From: Streptomyces sp. NBC_01571
Lineage (GTDB): Bacteria > Actinomycetota > Actinomycetes > Streptomycetales > Streptomycetaceae
Direction: 5' to 3'
Length of the DNA: 64,000 bases
Assembly (NCBI RefSeq): GCF_026339875.1
Contig: NZ_JAPEPZ010000001.1
Coordinates: 3,968,001 to 4,032,000 of the forward strand
A program made the position numbers and the translations under genes. Positions 52,983-60,710 of this stretch are shown one piece after another. Below the pieces are notes generated by a model. That model was not told where the DNA came from. It searched no databases and worked only from the letters and a program-made list of their open reading frames with translations. Every line of letters starts with the position of its first letter. Position 1 is the stretch's first letter.

Positions 52983-53391
52983 GGTGGCCGCTCCCCTCCG
53001 CCTCGACGCCGCGAAGGTGCTCCGAGGGGCCCAGTTCGTCGACGGCCGCACGCGCGGCAGCCAGCGCGGTCGGATACGACTCGTAGTGGTCCACCATGCT
53101 CAGATAGGTGCCGTCCGCGCGGCGCATCAGGTACAGCGGCCGGCCGTCGACGGTGACCTGCCACTCACCTCCGCCGACCGCGGCACGGCCGCCCACTCCG
53201 GTCCTGGCGCCCAGGAGGTGGCGTCCGTGGTAGACCTCGTCGAACGGGAGGTCGTCGGGGCCGGCCGGGTGCGGGGGCCATGATGCGGCGACGACGGGGG
53301 CCAGTACCGCGGCGGCCGCCGACGCGAGCAGGCCGTGCATCACACCCCTCCGGGTCACCGGCACGCTGCTCGACACTCTGCTGACGGACAT
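52966..53391 (-). CDS. melC1: Tyrosinase cofactor (caddie) protein MelC1
   Basis: 141-aa protein with a Tat-type signal (TRRGVMHGLLASAAAAVLAP, Arg14-Arg15). It is followed by the MelC1 domain, which binds apo-tyrosinase, delivers copper and carries it out of the cell (VYHGRHLLG, VTVDGRPLYLMRRADGTYLS, VDHYESYPT). ATG 53391 with GGAGAG upstream is chosen over the 53445 frame start. Operon melC1-melC2. Confidence 0.93.
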   Translation of the reverse strand: MSVSRVSSSVPVTRRGVMHGLLASAAAAVLAPVVAASWPPHPAGPDDLPFDEVYHGRHLLGARTGVGGRAAVGGGEWQVTVDGRPLYLMRRADGTYLSMVDHYESYPTALAAARAAVDELGPSEHLRGVEAEGSGHHGVHA

Positions 53392-53461
53392 GGTTCTCTC
53401 CTCGGCGGATCCGGTCGGATGAAGCGGCGGTGACCCACACGGCACAGGGCTCGTGGTGCGG

Positions 53462-53980
53462 TTACGCCCCCGCGCCCATGCCCAGGTCGGCCTCCGGCAC
53501 CGTCTTCAGCAGCGGTGTGAGGACGGCGACCTGGGGGAGCTTCGGGTCGGGCATGCCGGGCTGTGCGGGGTTCGGCGCGGTGAGCGGGGCGTCCAGGGAC
53601 AGTCCGGGGGTCAAGGCCGCCAGGTCGGCCGCGGGCGCGTCGAGCCCGAGGTGGTCGGAGCCCTCTCCGAGGACGTGCGGAAGGATCGTCCGCACGTCCG
53701 CCCCCGGCAGCCCGGCGCTGACCGGCAGTTGTGGCACGGCCCGGTCCGGGAGCAGTCGGCCCTCCACGTACCGCGGCCCTGCCGGGCTGCCCGGCATGGG
53801 TACCGGCAGTTGCCCGGCGATGTCGGGCACGGGCAGGTTGAGACCCCGTTCCACACCGTCCAGGGGGACGGGGACAGGAACCGTTCCGGCGGCGACGGCC
53901 GGGGTCACGGCGGCGGCACCGATCACTGCCGCGACACCGGTCACGACGGCGGCGCGAGTTCCTCGGGTGGTCGGCTTCAT
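53462..53980 (-). CDS. Small secreted Pro-rich protein
   Basis: 172-aa secreted protein of unknown function: a signal peptide with hydrophobic core (RAAVVTGVAAVIGAAAVTPA) and cleavage near AVAAG, then a Pro/Leu/Val/Gly-rich chain without cysteine. A GAAAGGGA Shine-Dalgarno precedes ATG 53980. It lies between melC1 and the VKOR gene on the same strand, among small secreted surface proteins. Confidence 0.75.
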   Translation of the reverse strand: MKPTTRGTRAAVVTGVAAVIGAAAVTPAVAAGTVPVPVPLDGVERGLNLPVPDIAGQLPVPMPGSPAGPRYVEGRLLPDRAVPQLPVSAGLPGADVRTILPHVLGEGSDHLGLDAPAADLAALTPGLSLDAPLTAPNPAQPGMPDPKLPQVAVLTPLLKTVPEADLGMGAGA

Positions 53981-54087
53981 CTCAGGTACGGTCCCTTTCA
54001 GGATTCGGGGCTCTGGGTCCGTGGTCCGTACCGGGTAACGATCCCGCGGACGACTTCACCTCAAGATTCCCCCGACGGACTCAATGG

Positions 54088-54672
54088 TCAGCTCGTCCAG
54101 AAATCCCACCAGCGGGTCAGGATCAGCATGCCGATGACACCGACGTGCAGCAGCGGGAAAACCCAGGTGAATTCACCCAGGAATCCCCTCAACCCACGAG
54201 GTGCGGGCAGGAAATTATTTCGTACGTTGAATGACGTCACGTACCAGAACATGATGATCGTGGCGACCCAGGCCAAGCAGCACCACAGGCACAGCGAGTT
54301 GATGCGGTACAGCGACTGGAACTGCAGCCAGGTGCAGAATCCGACGCCGAAGAGGGTGCCGGCGTTGAAGGTCAGCCAGTACCAGCGCGGGAAGGTGGCC
54401 CGCGCCAGCAGGCTCACTCCGACGCAGATCACGATGCCGTACGCCACCAGGCCCAGCATCGGATTGGGGAACCCGAAGGCCGAGGCCTGGTCGCTCTTCA
54501 TGATGTTGCCGCAGGAGACGACCGGGTTCAGACTGCATCCCGGCACGAAGTCCGGGTTCTCCAGCAGCTTGAACTTGTCGATCGTGATGACCCACGCGGC
54601 GAGCAGGCCGGCCGCACCGGTGATCAACAGCAACAGGGCGAGCGCACGGCTGCCCCCCGCGGTCCGCGTCAT
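54088..54672 (-). CDS. Vitamin K epoxide reductase (VKOR) family protein
   Basis: 194-aa membrane oxidoreductase with five predicted helices. The active-site CxxC is in SLCLWCCLAW (about residues 128-137); the loop cysteines SLNPVVSCGNIM and FVPGC sit where VKOR shuttle cysteines lie. Bacterial VKOR, in place of DsbB, reoxidises thioredoxin-like proteins for disulphide formation. Chaplins nearby need a disulphide, which fits, but no DsbA-like partner is encoded here. Its start ATG 54672 shares bases with the stop of the upstream gene (ATGA). Confidence 0.9.
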   Translation of the reverse strand: MTRTAGGSRALALLLLITGAAGLLAAWVITIDKFKLLENPDFVPGCSLNPVVSCGNIMKSDQASAFGFPNPMLGLVAYGIVICVGVSLLARATFPRWYWLTFNAGTLFGVGFCTWLQFQSLYRINSLCLWCCLAWVATIIMFWYVTSFNVRNNFLPAPRGLRGFLGEFTWVFPLLHVGVIGMLILTRWWDFWTS

Positions 54673-55169
54673 CAGCCGCGCAGGCTGCGCGCGGGCAGGA
54701 GCACGTGCGCCGCGCTGAGCAGGGTTTCCTCGTCACCGGCGAACGCGGCCAGACTCTCGGGGGCGACGGGCCTGCCCGGCTCCGCCTCGGGCCAGGCCCG
54801 GGTGGCGAACAGGAAGTAGGCGTAGCCGCGTTCGCCGACCGCCACGAGCCATTCCGGTGGCACGACGCACTGGGCATTGAGGTAGGGCATGGTGACGACG
54901 GCCTGGCCGGCCTCGACGAGCAGGGTGAGCGGCAGGCTCGGCTGCCGTGATCCGTCGAGGAGCGTGTCCCCGATGGGCAGACCGTTGTTGCGCAGCAGTT
55001 CCTCGATGGCGACCGTGGAGGCACCGGCGCCGCCCTCGCCGTCACCCAGGGAATAGGCGAGGAGATAGGGCATGTCTCCGTCAGGGGCTTCACCACTGAA
55101 GGCCATGACGGCGAGCGTGCCGAGATCTGCGGCCCGGAAAGGACGCGTTTCGCTTGAGGTTGAGGTCAC
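54672..55169 (-). CDS. DUF5949-like hypothetical protein
   Basis: 165-aa cytoplasmic protein with no membrane segment. The N-terminus TRPFRAADLGTLAVMAFSGE resembles a Streptomyces family I believe is DUF5949; function unknown. It overlaps the VKOR gene (ATGA) and is therefore its operon partner. Confidence 0.75.
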   Translation of the reverse strand: MTSTSSETRPFRAADLGTLAVMAFSGEAPDGDMPYLLAYSLGDGEGGAGASTVAIEELLRNNGLPIGDTLLDGSRQPSLPLTLLVEAGQAVVTMPYLNAQCVVPPEWLVAVGERGYAYFLFATRAWPEAEPGRPVAPESLAAFAGDEETLLSAAHVLLPARSLRG

Positions 55170-55381
55170 CGCGGAACCTTATCGACGCACCCGAACGGAC
55201 CTCACGCTTTCTCACCCGACCGGGCGACAAGCGGGCGGGTGACCACACGAAAGAGGGACACGCCTCGAACACGCCAGGCGCCGACCCATTCGAAAGGGCC
55301 GGATCCGCGGGGCACCGAGCCGACCCTTCCCTCTGAATGACGGCCTCCGCCGCGGATGGCGCGACGTCGGTAATGTGCGTA

Positions 55382-55429
55382 ATCAGTCCAGCGCGCTATC
55401 AGTCCAGCACATAATCAGTCCAGCGCGTC
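55382..55429 (+). repeat. Three tandem 16-bp units
   Basis: ATCAGTCCAGCGCGCT (55382), ATCAGTCCAGCACATA (55398) and ATCAGTCCAGCGCGTC (55414), followed by a half-similar ATCGGTGGTGCGCTCG. Located about 37 bases beyond the 3' end of the frameshifted chaplin gene; the rest of the gap 55170-55381 shows no gene. Confidence 0.9.
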
Positions 55430-55466
55430 ATCGGTGGTGCGCTCGATCTGTGGTGCGCGCAAGCTG

Positions 55467-55715
55467 TCACTGGTCGGCGCAGGTGTTCCCGAACGCAGGG
55501 TTCAGCACACCGACGACGTCGACCGTGGTGCCGCAGAGGTTCACCGGAACATGCACGGGCCCTGGATGACGTTGCCGGAGGCGATACCGGGGGACCCGAG
55601 AGGACCTGAGTGCCGCGCCCTCCGCACCCGTGTCAGCGACGGCGCTGCCGGCCGCGGCGCCTCCGGCCATTCCGGCGGTGACGAAAAGGAGCGCGGCCTT
55701 CTTGGCGGTGTTCAT
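55467..55715 (-). pseudogene. Short chaplin with two compensating frameshifts
   Basis: Open frame of 82 aa beginning MNTAKKAALLFVTAGMAGG, with signal peptide and chaplin flanks DTGAEGAA and VHVPVNLCGTTVDVVGVLNP..FGNTC. The middle is out of frame (LRSSRVPRYRLRQRH instead of the family LGSPGIASGNVIQ, which is present in another frame). A 10-bp near-duplication (55591-55600 and 55601-55610) shifts the frame in, and loss of one C near 55555 shifts it back. Both conserved cysteines survive. GGAAAGG precedes ATG 55715. It may still make an altered protein, but the amyloid core is disrupted. Confidence 0.8.
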
Positions 55716-55799
55716 CGTCGGGCCTTTCCTCGGGGATGTGCCACAGCCCGGGGATACGTCCACAGCACTTCCGGAAAAGACACGCGCCGAATGAATCGA

Positions 55800-56102
55800 T
55801 CAGCTCTGGAGCGGAAGTCCGCCGAGCAGCTGCGCGGGGCCACCAGTCGAGTTGAGCGTCTTCGTGGTGCCGTTCAGGGAGTTGAGGACCGAGCCCTTCT
55901 TCTCGGTGTCGAGCGCGTCCGACTGGTGCTGCAGGGGCTGCACGTCCTTCAGGCTGAGCGAGCGCTGGCTGGTGATGGTCTCCAGGGCGCCGTTGAGGCT
56001 GGTGGGCGTGAGGTCGGAGGCCCCGGCCGCAAAGGCGGGCGCGGCGGCACCAGCGATGACCATGGACCCGGCGACGACAGCGGCGGCCTTCAGGGACTTC
56101 AT
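55800..56102 (-). CDS. Small secreted protein
   Basis: 100-aa secreted protein. A signal peptide of about 26 residues (AAAVVAGSMVIAGAAAPAFA) is followed by a polar, Ser/Thr/Leu-rich chain with no cysteine (LTPTSLNGALETITSQRSLS). No family recognised; it sits among chaplins and may be a surface or matrix protein. GAAAGGAAC precedes ATG 56102. Confidence 0.78.
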   Translation of the reverse strand: MKSLKAAAVVAGSMVIAGAAAPAFAAGASDLTPTSLNGALETITSQRSLSLKDVQPLQHQSDALDTEKKGSVLNSLNGTTKTLNSTGGPAQLLGGLPLQS

Positions 56103-56289
56103 CGTGTTCCTTTCTTCGGCAACTCGCGTCACCGGCGGGAGTTTTTCACTGCGCCCTGACTAACGAGCCCCGCACTGGACGGAAACCCCGTGTGCAGAAG
56201 ATTCCTGCACCCCACCCGAACACCCCACCCGGGAACGGCGCGTCGCATTCTCATACAAGAACCGCCGATAAGCCGACGACGCGAAACGA

Positions 56290-56322
56290 CCGTCGTGCCG
56301 ACCGGATCGGTCGGCACGACGG
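56290..56322. terminator. Perfect 15-bp hairpin
   Basis: CCGTCGTGCCGACCG (56290-56304) and its exact complement (56308-56322) with a 3-base loop GAT. It lies in the 56103-56495 gap, downstream of the frame ending at 56496 on the minus strand and upstream of the gene starting at 56102, so it probably terminates the former. Confidence 0.75.
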
Positions 56323-56413
56323 CGGGCGGAGGAACACGTCGCCTCAGGCGCCGCTCCCCGTACCCGAGAGGGCGGGGGACCGGTCACCGGCGTCCACGTG
56401 GTCGACGTACACG

Positions 56414-56473
56414 ACGCGGGCGATCGCGGCGCGGGCCTTGACCGCGCGGGCGATCACGGCGCGGGCGATCGGT
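56414..56473. repeat. Four tandem 15-bp units
   Basis: Units ACGCGGGCGATCGCG (56414), GCGCGGGCCTTGACC (56429), GCGCGGGCGATCACG (56444) and GCGCGGGCGATCGGT (56459). Just beyond the stop of the minus-strand frame that ends at 56496. Confidence 0.85.
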
Positions 56474-56495
56474 TCGCCGTACACGTCGTGGGCGA

Positions 56496-56852
56496 TCACG
56501 TCGTCGGCAGGCCGGGCAGGTTCGGTGCGGGCAGGCCACCACCGAGTACGACGGCGACGGCGAAGTTGACGAGGCCCGTCACCACAGCGGTGGCCGCGGG
56601 CACCACCTGGGTGGCATCGCCGGACGTGACCGCCTCGACCAGCGCGTCGACCGCCTTCTGCAACGCGGCGAGTGCGTCGCCCGCGAGGCTCGCCGCAGCT
56701 CGCGAACCCCTGGCGCTCGGCGCCTTGTCGTCCTGCTGCTCGGCGCAGCCGCGCGGGTGCTTGGAATCGTGTGCCCACCGTGTAAGCCGCCATCGCCTTG
56801 TGCAACCGTACGAACGCACCGTGCAATCACCCCTCGCCCCTATCACCCCCAT
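56496..56852 (-). pseudogene. Possible decayed small secreted protein gene
   Basis: The last 80 residues of this frame (KAPSARGSRAAASLAGDALA, ALQKAVDALVEAVTSGDATQ, VVLGGGLPAPNLPGLPTT) look like the mature part of Streptomyces small secreted Ala/Leu/Val-rich proteins, with a single Cys in KHPRGCAEQQ. No start with a ribosome binding site and no signal peptide is found upstream; the region before residue 50 is Arg-rich and looks frameshifted. It may be a broken gene or an ORF with an unrecognised start (56852 is the last upstream ATG). Confidence 0.45.
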
Positions 56853-56967
56853 CGCCGCTGGTGAGGAGCCACACCGGGGTCGCGCACCCCCTTCCCCCGT
56901 TCGGGGCAACGCGGACCGGCCGCCCTCCCGTTGGGGAGGACGGCCGGCAGAAGGGTCCGAGCCGACG

Positions 56968-57207
56968 TCAGTCGTTGGCGCAGGTGTCGCCGAACCCGGG
57001 GTTCAGCAGGCCGATCACGTCGACGGTGTCCCCGCAGACGTTGACCGGGACGTGGACCGGGACCTCCAGGACGTTGCCCGACAGGAGGCCGGGAGAGTTG
57101 GCGGCCGCGCCGTTTGCGCCACTGTCGGCGGCGGCGATGCCGGCGGTGCCCGCCATGGCGGCGGCGGCAACGGAGGTCAGGACCAGGCCCTTCGCGATAC
57201 GCGACAT
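56968..57207 (-). CDS. chpF: Short chaplin ChpF
   Basis: 79-aa short chaplin. A signal peptide of about 27 residues is followed by the chaplin domain (GANGAAANSPGLLSGNVLEV, VHVPVNVCGDTVDVIGLLNP, GFGDTCAND) with both conserved cysteines and no tail. It forms surface amyloid on aerial hyphae together with other chaplins. AAGGAG precedes ATG 57207, and a sigma-BldN-type promoter lies 57 bases upstream. The name follows its position near the polysaccharide operon, as in S. coelicolor. Confidence 0.92.
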   Translation of the reverse strand: MSRIAKGLVLTSVAAAAMAGTAGIAAADSGANGAAANSPGLLSGNVLEVPVHVPVNVCGDTVDVIGLLNPGFGDTCAND

Positions 57208-57263
57208 GGAGAAGTGCTCCTTGAAATCGTCACAACAGCCGGGCGGAATGCCCAGCGCTGGAA

Positions 57264-57291
57264 TCAACGCGCGGGGCACGCACGGGTTGTG
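57264..57291 (-). promoter_or_regulatory. Sigma-BldN-type promoter of chpF
   Basis: On the minus strand CACAAC (57291-57286), 16 bases, CGTTGA (57269-57264). The -10 is exact and the -35 matches 4 of 6 of the BldN consensus as I recall it; spacing is exact. It is 57 bases before the chpF start, almost the same distance as in chpG. Confidence 0.65.
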
Positions 57292-57396
57292 CCTCCAAAG
57301 GAGTGATCTCACGAACCCCCGGACGACGGTTCCAGGGGCCCCGGGGAGTCACGCGCACCCCCTGACCCCGACCGGTTCTCCGGCATTACGACACAC

Positions 57397-57413
57397 TTGT
57401 CAGGTTTCGACAA
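57397..57413. promoter_or_regulatory. TTGTC-N7-GACAA inverted repeat in an AT-rich promoter region
   Basis: The repeat lies in an unusually AT-rich stretch (57385-57435) of the divergent region between chpF and the polysaccharide operon, upstream of the frame at 57580. It could be a promoter/operator for the rightward operon. No other gene is seen in 57208-57579. Confidence 0.45.
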
Positions 57414-57579
57414 ATAAATACAGATAAGAGCTAGAGTCGGTCACCTCCCGAGGCTGCTTGGAACCAGATGTCGGAAGGCGTCCCGAAACCGACGGGGGAG
57501 TCAGCGCGCACCCAAGTGATCTGCGGATCTCCGTTCCTCCGCCGGTCCAGAACCTTTTCCCGAAAGGGCAACGCCGGTC

Positions 57580-57987
57580 ATGCCTCATTCCCCGGGCTCT
57601 CTGCCGCGCCGCGCGACGGCGGGCCGCTCCGCCCTCGTCGCCCTCCGGACATCGGTCGGCCCCGCGCAGGTCGACGGCGACCGCGGCAGCACCGGAGACC
57701 CGCTGAGCCTGTCGGCCGGCGACGATGGGCCGACCGCGCCGAGCGACGCCACCGCCCCCCTGGACGACGTATCCGACTCGTCGGTCACCGGGCCGGGGAA
57801 CGCCCCCGGGGACGCCCCGGCCGCACGCGTGCCCAGGTCCTCGAACCCGCCCGGATACGACTCCGCCGTCCTCGGCCAGGACACGGAATTCCGGTTCGGG
57901 GGTGACCGGTTGACCGTCCAACTCGTTTCGCAGCGAGACGCGGCCTGGGTCGGAGCGCTGTTCGCCGCCGTCGACGCGCAGCGGTGA
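57580..57987 (+). CDS. Hypothetical protein upstream of the polysaccharide operon
   Basis: 135-aa frame from ATG 57580 with GAAAGGG about 14 bases upstream, ending in GTGA against an alternative GTG of the next gene. The sequence is Ser/Asp/Pro/Ala rich with no motif, membrane helix or cysteine. Codon bias is consistent with coding, but other frames are also open here. It may be a small first gene of the operon or a leader; confidence is low. Confidence 0.45.
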   Translation: MPHSPGSLPRRATAGRSALVALRTSVGPAQVDGDRGSTGDPLSLSAGDDGPTAPSDATAPLDDVSDSSVTGPGNAPGDAPAARVPRSSNPPGYDSAVLGQDTEFRFGGDRLTVQLVSQRDAAWVGALFAAVDAQR

Positions 57988-58028
57988 CGCGCGCGTCAGA
58001 GCGCCGCCCGTCGCTAAGGAACCCGCGC

Positions 58029-59222
58029 ATGTCATTGCCATCGAGCGACCGCCCGCCGCGAGTCCTGCACCTCAGCCAGCCGGTCGACGGCGGAGTGGCC
58101 CGCGTGCTCACCGACCTGGTGAAAGCACAGCTCGCCGCCGGACTGCACGTCACCGCGGCCTGCCCGCGGGACAGCGGCCTCGCGCACACACTCCGTGCGC
58201 TCGGCACCGAGGTGACGCACTGGCAGGCGACGCGCGCGCCGGGTCCCCGGCTGGTCCGGGAGGTACGAGGGCTCGCTCGCGTCGTCGCCGAGGCGCGGCC
58301 CGACGTGGTGCACGCGCACAGCGCCAAGGCCGGGCTCGCCGCCCGGCTCGTCCTGCGTGGCCGGGTGCCGACCGTGTTCCAGCCGCACGCCTGGTCGTTC
58401 GAGGCGGTCGACGGCCTCGCCGCGAACCTCGCGCTGAAGTGGGAGCGGTGGGGGGCGCGTTGGGCGTCCCGGGTGGTGTGTGTGAGTGAGGCGGAGCGAG
58501 TCACCGGAGTGCGCGCCGGGGTCAGGGCGACCTGGAGCGTGATCCCCAACGGGGTCGACACCGAGCGCTTCCACCCCGCGGAGGCGGGGACCGTACGGAC
58601 CGGGATCCCCCTGCTCGACCGGCTCGATCCGGCGGCTCCCCTGGTCGTCTGCGTCGGACGGCTGTGCCGGCAGAAGGGCCAGGACGTCCTGCTGCGGGCC
58701 TGGGACACCGTACGGCTGCGGATGCCCGGAGCCCGGCTCGTGCTGGTCGGCGACGGTCCGGAGGCGGCGCGGCTGCGGGCCTCGGCACCCGGCGACGTGC
58801 TGTTCGCCGGAGCCGCCGACGATGCCGTGCCCTGGTACCAGGCCGCCGATCTGGTGGTGCTGCCGTCCCGTTGGGAGGGCATGGCGCTGGCCCCGCTGGA
58901 GGCCATGGCCTGCGGGCGCCCGGTCGTGATGACGGACGTGGACGGCGCCCGCGAGAGCCTGCCGCCGGGCCTCGACACCCGCTGTCTGGTGCCCTCCCAG
59001 GCGCCGGGGCCGCTCGCCCGCGCGATCTGCGACCTGCTGGCCGATCCCCCGCTGCGCGAGTCGCTCGGCCGACAGGGGCGGCGCCACGTACTGACCACGC
59101 ACGACGTGCGGCGCGCGGCCGACGCGGTCGCGGAGGTCTACCGCGAGTTGCTCACCGCGGGGCCCGGCGGGCACGTCGTGTGCGGGGAACACACCGAGTG
59201 CAGGGAGCCCATCCACACGTGA
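58029..59222 (+). CDS. Glycosyltransferase family 4
   Basis: GT-B glycosyltransferase of 397 aa. The N-terminal acceptor domain starts RVLHLSQPVDGGVARVLTDL; the C-terminal nucleotide-sugar domain has PNGVDTERFHP, VGRLCRQKGQDVLL and the GT4 E-x7-E motif PSRWEGMALAPLEAMACG. ATG 58029 is preceded by AAGGA (58016-58020); GTG 57984 is a longer alternative. It probably adds a sugar to a lipid-linked exopolysaccharide intermediate. Overlaps the next gene by GTGA. Confidence 0.93.
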   Translation: MSLPSSDRPPRVLHLSQPVDGGVARVLTDLVKAQLAAGLHVTAACPRDSGLAHTLRALGTEVTHWQATRAPGPRLVREVRGLARVVAEARPDVVHAHSAKAGLAARLVLRGRVPTVFQPHAWSFEAVDGLAANLALKWERWGARWASRVVCVSEAERVTGVRAGVRATWSVIPNGVDTERFHPAEAGTVRTGIPLLDRLDPAAPLVVCVGRLCRQKGQDVLLRAWDTVRLRMPGARLVLVGDGPEAARLRASAPGDVLFAGAADDAVPWYQAADLVVLPSRWEGMALAPLEAMACGRPVVMTDVDGARESLPPGLDTRCLVPSQAPGPLARAICDLLADPPLRESLGRQGRRHVLTTHDVRRAADAVAEVYRELLTAGPGGHVVCGEHTECREPIHT

Positions 59223-60706
59223 CTGCGGAAAGCACCGTTCCCTCCCCCGGCGGACAGCCCCGGGAGTACGGATTCTCGCCCGTCTCGGTCATCCCTTCGC
59301 GCGGGGCCGCCGACGGCTTCAGGTTCCCCGCCGGGCAACGGCTGTCCGCCCCGCGCGCCGCGTGGCTGCCCCTGCTCGTCGCGGACGGCGGTGCGGCGCT
59401 GCTGGCGGGCATGTCCCTCGCCCAGGTCCAGCGGCACCCGCCGTTCCTCGCCGCGCTGCTGCTCGGCGTACTCGCGCTGAACACTCACGGGGCGCTGTAC
59501 CGTCCCGGGCGGATCCCCACGGTGCTCGACGACCTGCCCGCCGTGTGCGCGCGCGTCGTGATGACGTGGTGCACGCTCGCGGCCCTGCTGGCGGCGCTCT
59601 CCCCTGCCGCGGCGCTGCCAGCCCGGACCCTGGCCGTGGGCTGCGCGCTGCAGTCGGCGGTGAGCTGCGCGGCCCGCGCCGTCGTGCACTGGCGACGCCG
59701 CCGGGCCCTGGTCCTGCGTCCCGAGGCCACCCTGGTGATCGGTCCCGCGGGGACCGCCCAGCGGGTGGCCGCGGCCTTCCTGAGGCACCCGCGGTGCGGC
59801 CTGCGGCCGGTGGGCATCGTCGCCGCCCAGGGCACCGGCGCCGACGGGCTGCCGGTCCTCACCACGGGCGAGGAGGTGCAGCGGGCCCTCATCCAGAACG
59901 GCGTGCGCGCGGTGCTCGTGGTGGAGCCGCGCCGTGAACACGGTCCGTTACTGAGGGCGTTGAGCGAGGCGGGCTGCGTGCTGTGGCACGTCGACGCGGA
60001 CTCGGCCTCGCAGGAGATCCCGTACGGAGTACCGCGGGGCAGAGCCCACGCGGGCGCGCACGGCAGGGCGGGCGGGAGCGGGCGGCTCGCCGGGTTCGCC
60101 TGCCGGCGGATCAACGTCTCCAGGCCGCACGGGAACCTCGGCAAACGGCTTCTCGACGTCGCCGTCTCCGGGGCACTGCTGCTCGTGATCAGCCCACTGC
60201 TGCTGGTGTGCGCGGTCACGCTGCGGCTGAGCGACGGACCGGGGGTGGTCTTCCGGCAGGAGCGCATCGGCAAGGACGGGCGGCCCTTCACGCTGCTGAA
60301 GTTCCGTACCCACCGCCCGGTCGACGCGCACGAGGCCGCGACCCGCTGGAGCGTCGCGGGCGAGCGGGAGATGAGCCGTTTCTGCCACTTCCTGCGGCGC
60401 ACCTCGCTCGACGAACTGCTGCAGCTGTGGAACGTCCTGCGGGGCGACATGAGCCTGGTCGGCCCGCGTCCCGAACGGCCCTATTTCGTGGCCAAGTTCA
60501 GCCAGACCTACCCGGGCTACGCGGCTCGCCACCGCATGCAGACCGGCATCACCGGACTCGCCCAGATCCACGGGCTGCGCGGCGACACCTCGATCGAGGA
60601 CCGCTGCCGGTTCGACAACGCGTACATCGACAACTGGTCGCTGTGGCAGGACGTCTGCATCCTGCTGCGCACGGCAGCCTCGCTGGTACGCCCGACGGGG
60701 AGCTGA
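59219..60706 (+). CDS. Polyprenyl-phosphate sugar-1-phosphate transferase
   Basis: Initiating transferase for exopolysaccharide, 495 aa, of the bacterial sugar transferase (WbaP/ExoY-like) family. The N-terminus has about four membrane helices (near residues 40-135) and a CoA-binding-like domain (LVIGPAGTAQRVAAAF). The C-terminal catalytic part starts with a helix (KRLLDVAVSGALLLVISPLL) and has GPGVVFRQERIGKDGRPF, KFRTH, RTSLDELLQLWNVLRGDMS, VGPRPERP and GITGLAQIHG. GTG 59219 overlaps the upstream stop. It attaches the first sugar to undecaprenyl phosphate. Confidence 0.93.
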   Translation: MTAESTVPSPGGQPREYGFSPVSVIPSRGAADGFRFPAGQRLSAPRAAWLPLLVADGGAALLAGMSLAQVQRHPPFLAALLLGVLALNTHGALYRPGRIPTVLDDLPAVCARVVMTWCTLAALLAALSPAAALPARTLAVGCALQSAVSCAARAVVHWRRRRALVLRPEATLVIGPAGTAQRVAAAFLRHPRCGLRPVGIVAAQGTGADGLPVLTTGEEVQRALIQNGVRAVLVVEPRREHGPLLRALSEAGCVLWHVDADSASQEIPYGVPRGRAHAGAHGRAGGSGRLAGFACRRINVSRPHGNLGKRLLDVAVSGALLLVISPLLLVCAVTLRLSDGPGVVFRQERIGKDGRPFTLLKFRTHRPVDAHEAATRWSVAGEREMSRFCHFLRRTSLDELLQLWNVLRGDMSLVGPRPERPYFVAKFSQTYPGYAARHRMQTGITGLAQIHGLRGDTSIEDRCRFDNAYIDNWSLWQDVCILLRTAASLVRPTGS

Positions 60707-60710
60707 GCCG

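Noticed and set aside
56344..56826. 160-codon minus-strand frame with IARAV/KARA pentapeptides
   Set aside because: The repeats come from the 15-bp DNA array; the overlapping frame at 56496 has the secreted-protein-like composition.
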